Assembly: GCA_009885205.1 (NCBI GenBank)
Contig: VFLE01000108.1
Span: forward strand, 1 to 5,922
DNA length: 5,922 nucleotides
Source: Candidatus Shapirobacteria bacterium
GTDB lineage: Bacteria; Patescibacteriota; Microgenomatia; UBA12405
Reading direction: 5' to 3'
Shown: positions 5,252 through 5,922 of the stretch, one piece after another
How the letters are laid out: each line of letters opens with the position of its first letter
Numbering within the stretch: position 1 is the stretch's first letter
The notes under the pieces: generated by a model
Told to the model about the DNA's origin: nothing
Seen by the model: only the letters and a program-made list of their open reading frames with translations
Databases searched by the model: none
Made by a program: the position numbers and the translations under genes

Positions 5252-5796
5252 TTTAGCTTGATTATTGTAGACATTTGTTTGGTTTTTAAATATCGATCTG
5301 AGTGCATACATCGTCTCCGCAAATTACATCGTAAACAAGATAATACCACATTATTGGTATTGTGTCCCATGGAATTGTCCAAGCGCTCTAATGACCACTG
5401 TTTCGGATCACGAACATATTCGTATAGTACCAACGTCGGATCTTGGCAATAATAACACAAGAGATTGGTCGATTTGAAAAGTTCTAAAACATCCGATTCT
5501 TGGACAAACGCCATGGGGTCATATTTTTTCTTTTCAATATCTTGGGCTTTGTATCCATTTATTTTATTGCGGACTTGTTGCAAAATAAATAGATGGGTTT
5601 TTGTTTTTATTGAATCGGATACAAAAAGGGGGGCGGTTAAAAATGGCTGTATAGTTGGGAGCAATTCTTCGGGAGAAAATGTCCACTTTTCGGTTTCCGT
5701 TATAATTCGTTTTGTCTTGGGTTTTTCTGTAATTACTGTTTTTTTGCTAGAAATGGGGTGAGTGTTTAGATTTACCTTTTTGTCTGTAGATTCCAT
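5248..5796 (-). CDS. HNH-like zinc-binding nuclease family protein
   Basis: This is a complete 182-residue protein. The first 38 residues are rich in Lys, Thr and Glu and are probably disordered. The C-terminal part carries a treble-clef HNH core: Cys114-x2-Cys117, then WSLERLDNSMGHNTNN (134-149) and Cys154-x2-Cys157-Asn158 followed by an Arg-rich turn (LRRRC). The four cysteines should bind structural zinc. Asp140-Asn141, His145 and Asn149/Asn158 match the HNH frame. The canonical first His of the 'DH' pair is not present in the usual place (LERLDN instead). Such variants are frequent in giant-virus and phage HNH proteins, so it may be a nuclease, a freestanding mobile endonuclease or a DNA-binding derivative. 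No intein or intron context is seen. It is unlikely to belong to the sugar genes. CTCTACTATATAAT directly precedes the ATG. Confidence 0.78.
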   Translation of the reverse strand: MESTDKKVNLNTHPISSKKTVITEKPKTKRIITETEKWTFSPEELLPTIQPFLTAPLFVSDSIKTKTHLFILQQVRNKINGYKAQDIEKKKYDPMAFVQESDVLELFKSTNLLCYYCQDPTLVLYEYVRDPKQWSLERLDNSMGHNTNNVVLSCLRCNLRRRCMHSDRYLKTKQMSTIIKLN

Positions 5797-5820
5797 ATTA
5801 TATAGTAGAGGGAAATCGAT

Positions 5821-5922
5821 TTATCTTTTTGGACTTGGTAAAACCGAACTGTTTATAACCTTAAATCTCAATTGAGACGGACCTGCTTCACTTGAGGCGT
5901 CCCTTAGGGGAACGTAGTTCCC
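5821..5922 (-). CDS. Possible C-terminal end of another gene, 33 codons, runs off the right edge
   Basis: On the minus strand one frame is open from the right edge to a TAA at 5821-5823 and reads GNYVPLRDASSEAGPSQ, then LRFKVINSSVLPSPKR. The other two minus frames are closed by stops. It would end 24 bases before the start of the HNH-like gene, which fits the tight packing elsewhere. Against it, the right half is clearly GC-richer than the rest of the window and full of short palindromes, so it may be a repeat element instead. I recognise no domain. Confidence is low. Confidence 0.33.
   Translation of the reverse strand, partial: GNYVPLRDASSEAGPSQLRFKVINSSVLPSPKR
5866..5877. repeat. 12-bp perfect palindrome TCTCAATTGAGA
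   Basis: TCTCAA at 5866-5871 is followed directly by its complement TTGAGA at 5872-5877. It lies at the junction between AT-rich sequence to the left and the GC-richer right edge. It could be a regulator site or the edge of a repeat element; no function is visible. Confidence 0.4.
5899..5922. repeat. GC-rich inverted repeats at the right edge, possibly half of a larger palindrome
   Basis: GGGAAC at 5908-5913 and GTTCCC at 5917-5922 form a perfect 6-bp inverted repeat around GTA. Just upstream, CCC-TTA-GGG (5901-5909) is a second small one. If the outer symmetry continues, the next bases beyond the window would read CTAAGGGAC. This composition is unlike the rest of the window and suggests a repeat or inserted element, unless it is coding. 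Confidence 0.45.

Noticed and set aside
5036..5311. 91-codon minus-strand frame across the HldE-like 3' end
   Set aside because: It overlaps conserved nucleotidyltransferase motifs on the other strand, and its composition is typical of an antisense frame.
5258..5761. Two plus-strand frames (64 and 98 codons) opposite the HNH-like gene
   Set aside because: They are antisense shadows of the HNH-like gene; the minus-strand translation has the zinc cysteines and HNH core.
1406..5809. TCTA before the starts at 1403 and 5796 as a late-promoter signal
   Set aside because: A four-base motif is too frequent to support a promoter call on its own; it is mentioned only as context.
1..5922. tRNA genes, CRISPR arrays, insertion-sequence ends, riboswitches
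   Set aside because: No cloverleaf-like sequence, no regularly spaced repeats, no transposase and no structured leader was found on reading either strand.

Overview
The window reads as a piece of an AT-rich, gene-dense genome without visible introns, most likely a large DNA virus of algae or other protists (Nucleocytoviricota, perhaps Imitervirales). The reasons are: six complete genes and two edge fragments packed on both strands; gaps of about 120 bases or less; two tail-to-tail pairs whose stop codons overlap in a 4-base palindrome; AT-rich upstream regions with no Shine-Dalgarno sequence; and an HNH-type nuclease of a style common in giant viruses. The host group is an inference. No capsid, polymerase or other hallmark gene is present, and a bacterium with weak leader signals is not strictly excluded.

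Layout from left to right. A minus-strand gene runs off the left edge; its N-terminus looks like a glycosyltransferase. Next, also on the minus strand, is a complete 2-oxoglutarate/Fe(II) oxygenase of the clavaminate synthase / asparagine oxygenase type. A divergent intergenic region with an 11-bp inverted repeat separates it from a plus-strand class I methyltransferase. The methyltransferase ends on the stop codon of a minus-strand HAD phosphatase-cupin fusion. A second divergent region leads to two plus-strand genes in tandem: a small protein resembling GT9 (heptosyltransferase-type) glycosyltransferases, and a two-domain HldE-like sugar kinase/nucleotidyltransferase. The HldE-like gene ends on the stop codon of a minus-strand HNH-like zinc-binding protein. 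At the right edge is a GC-richer, palindrome-containing stretch that may also be the 3' end of another minus-strand gene.

The central block (about 2276-5251) is the most informative part. The HldE-like enzyme has the two domains that phosphorylate a heptose 7-phosphate at C1 and then load it onto a nucleotide. The HAD domain could supply the phosphatase step between them. The cupin domain could supply a sugar isomerase step, and the GT9-like protein a transferase. Together they could make and transfer a nucleotide-activated heptose or similar sugar, for example to decorate viral glycans. The fold assignments rest on motifs visible in the translations; the pathway and the substrates are inference.

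Two pairs of genes share upstream sequence. The two minus-strand genes starting at 305 and 2950 both carry ATAAACATAT exactly 17 bases before the start codon. The two tandem plus-strand genes both carry GAAAATACAT directly before the start. These are candidate promoter or leader elements.
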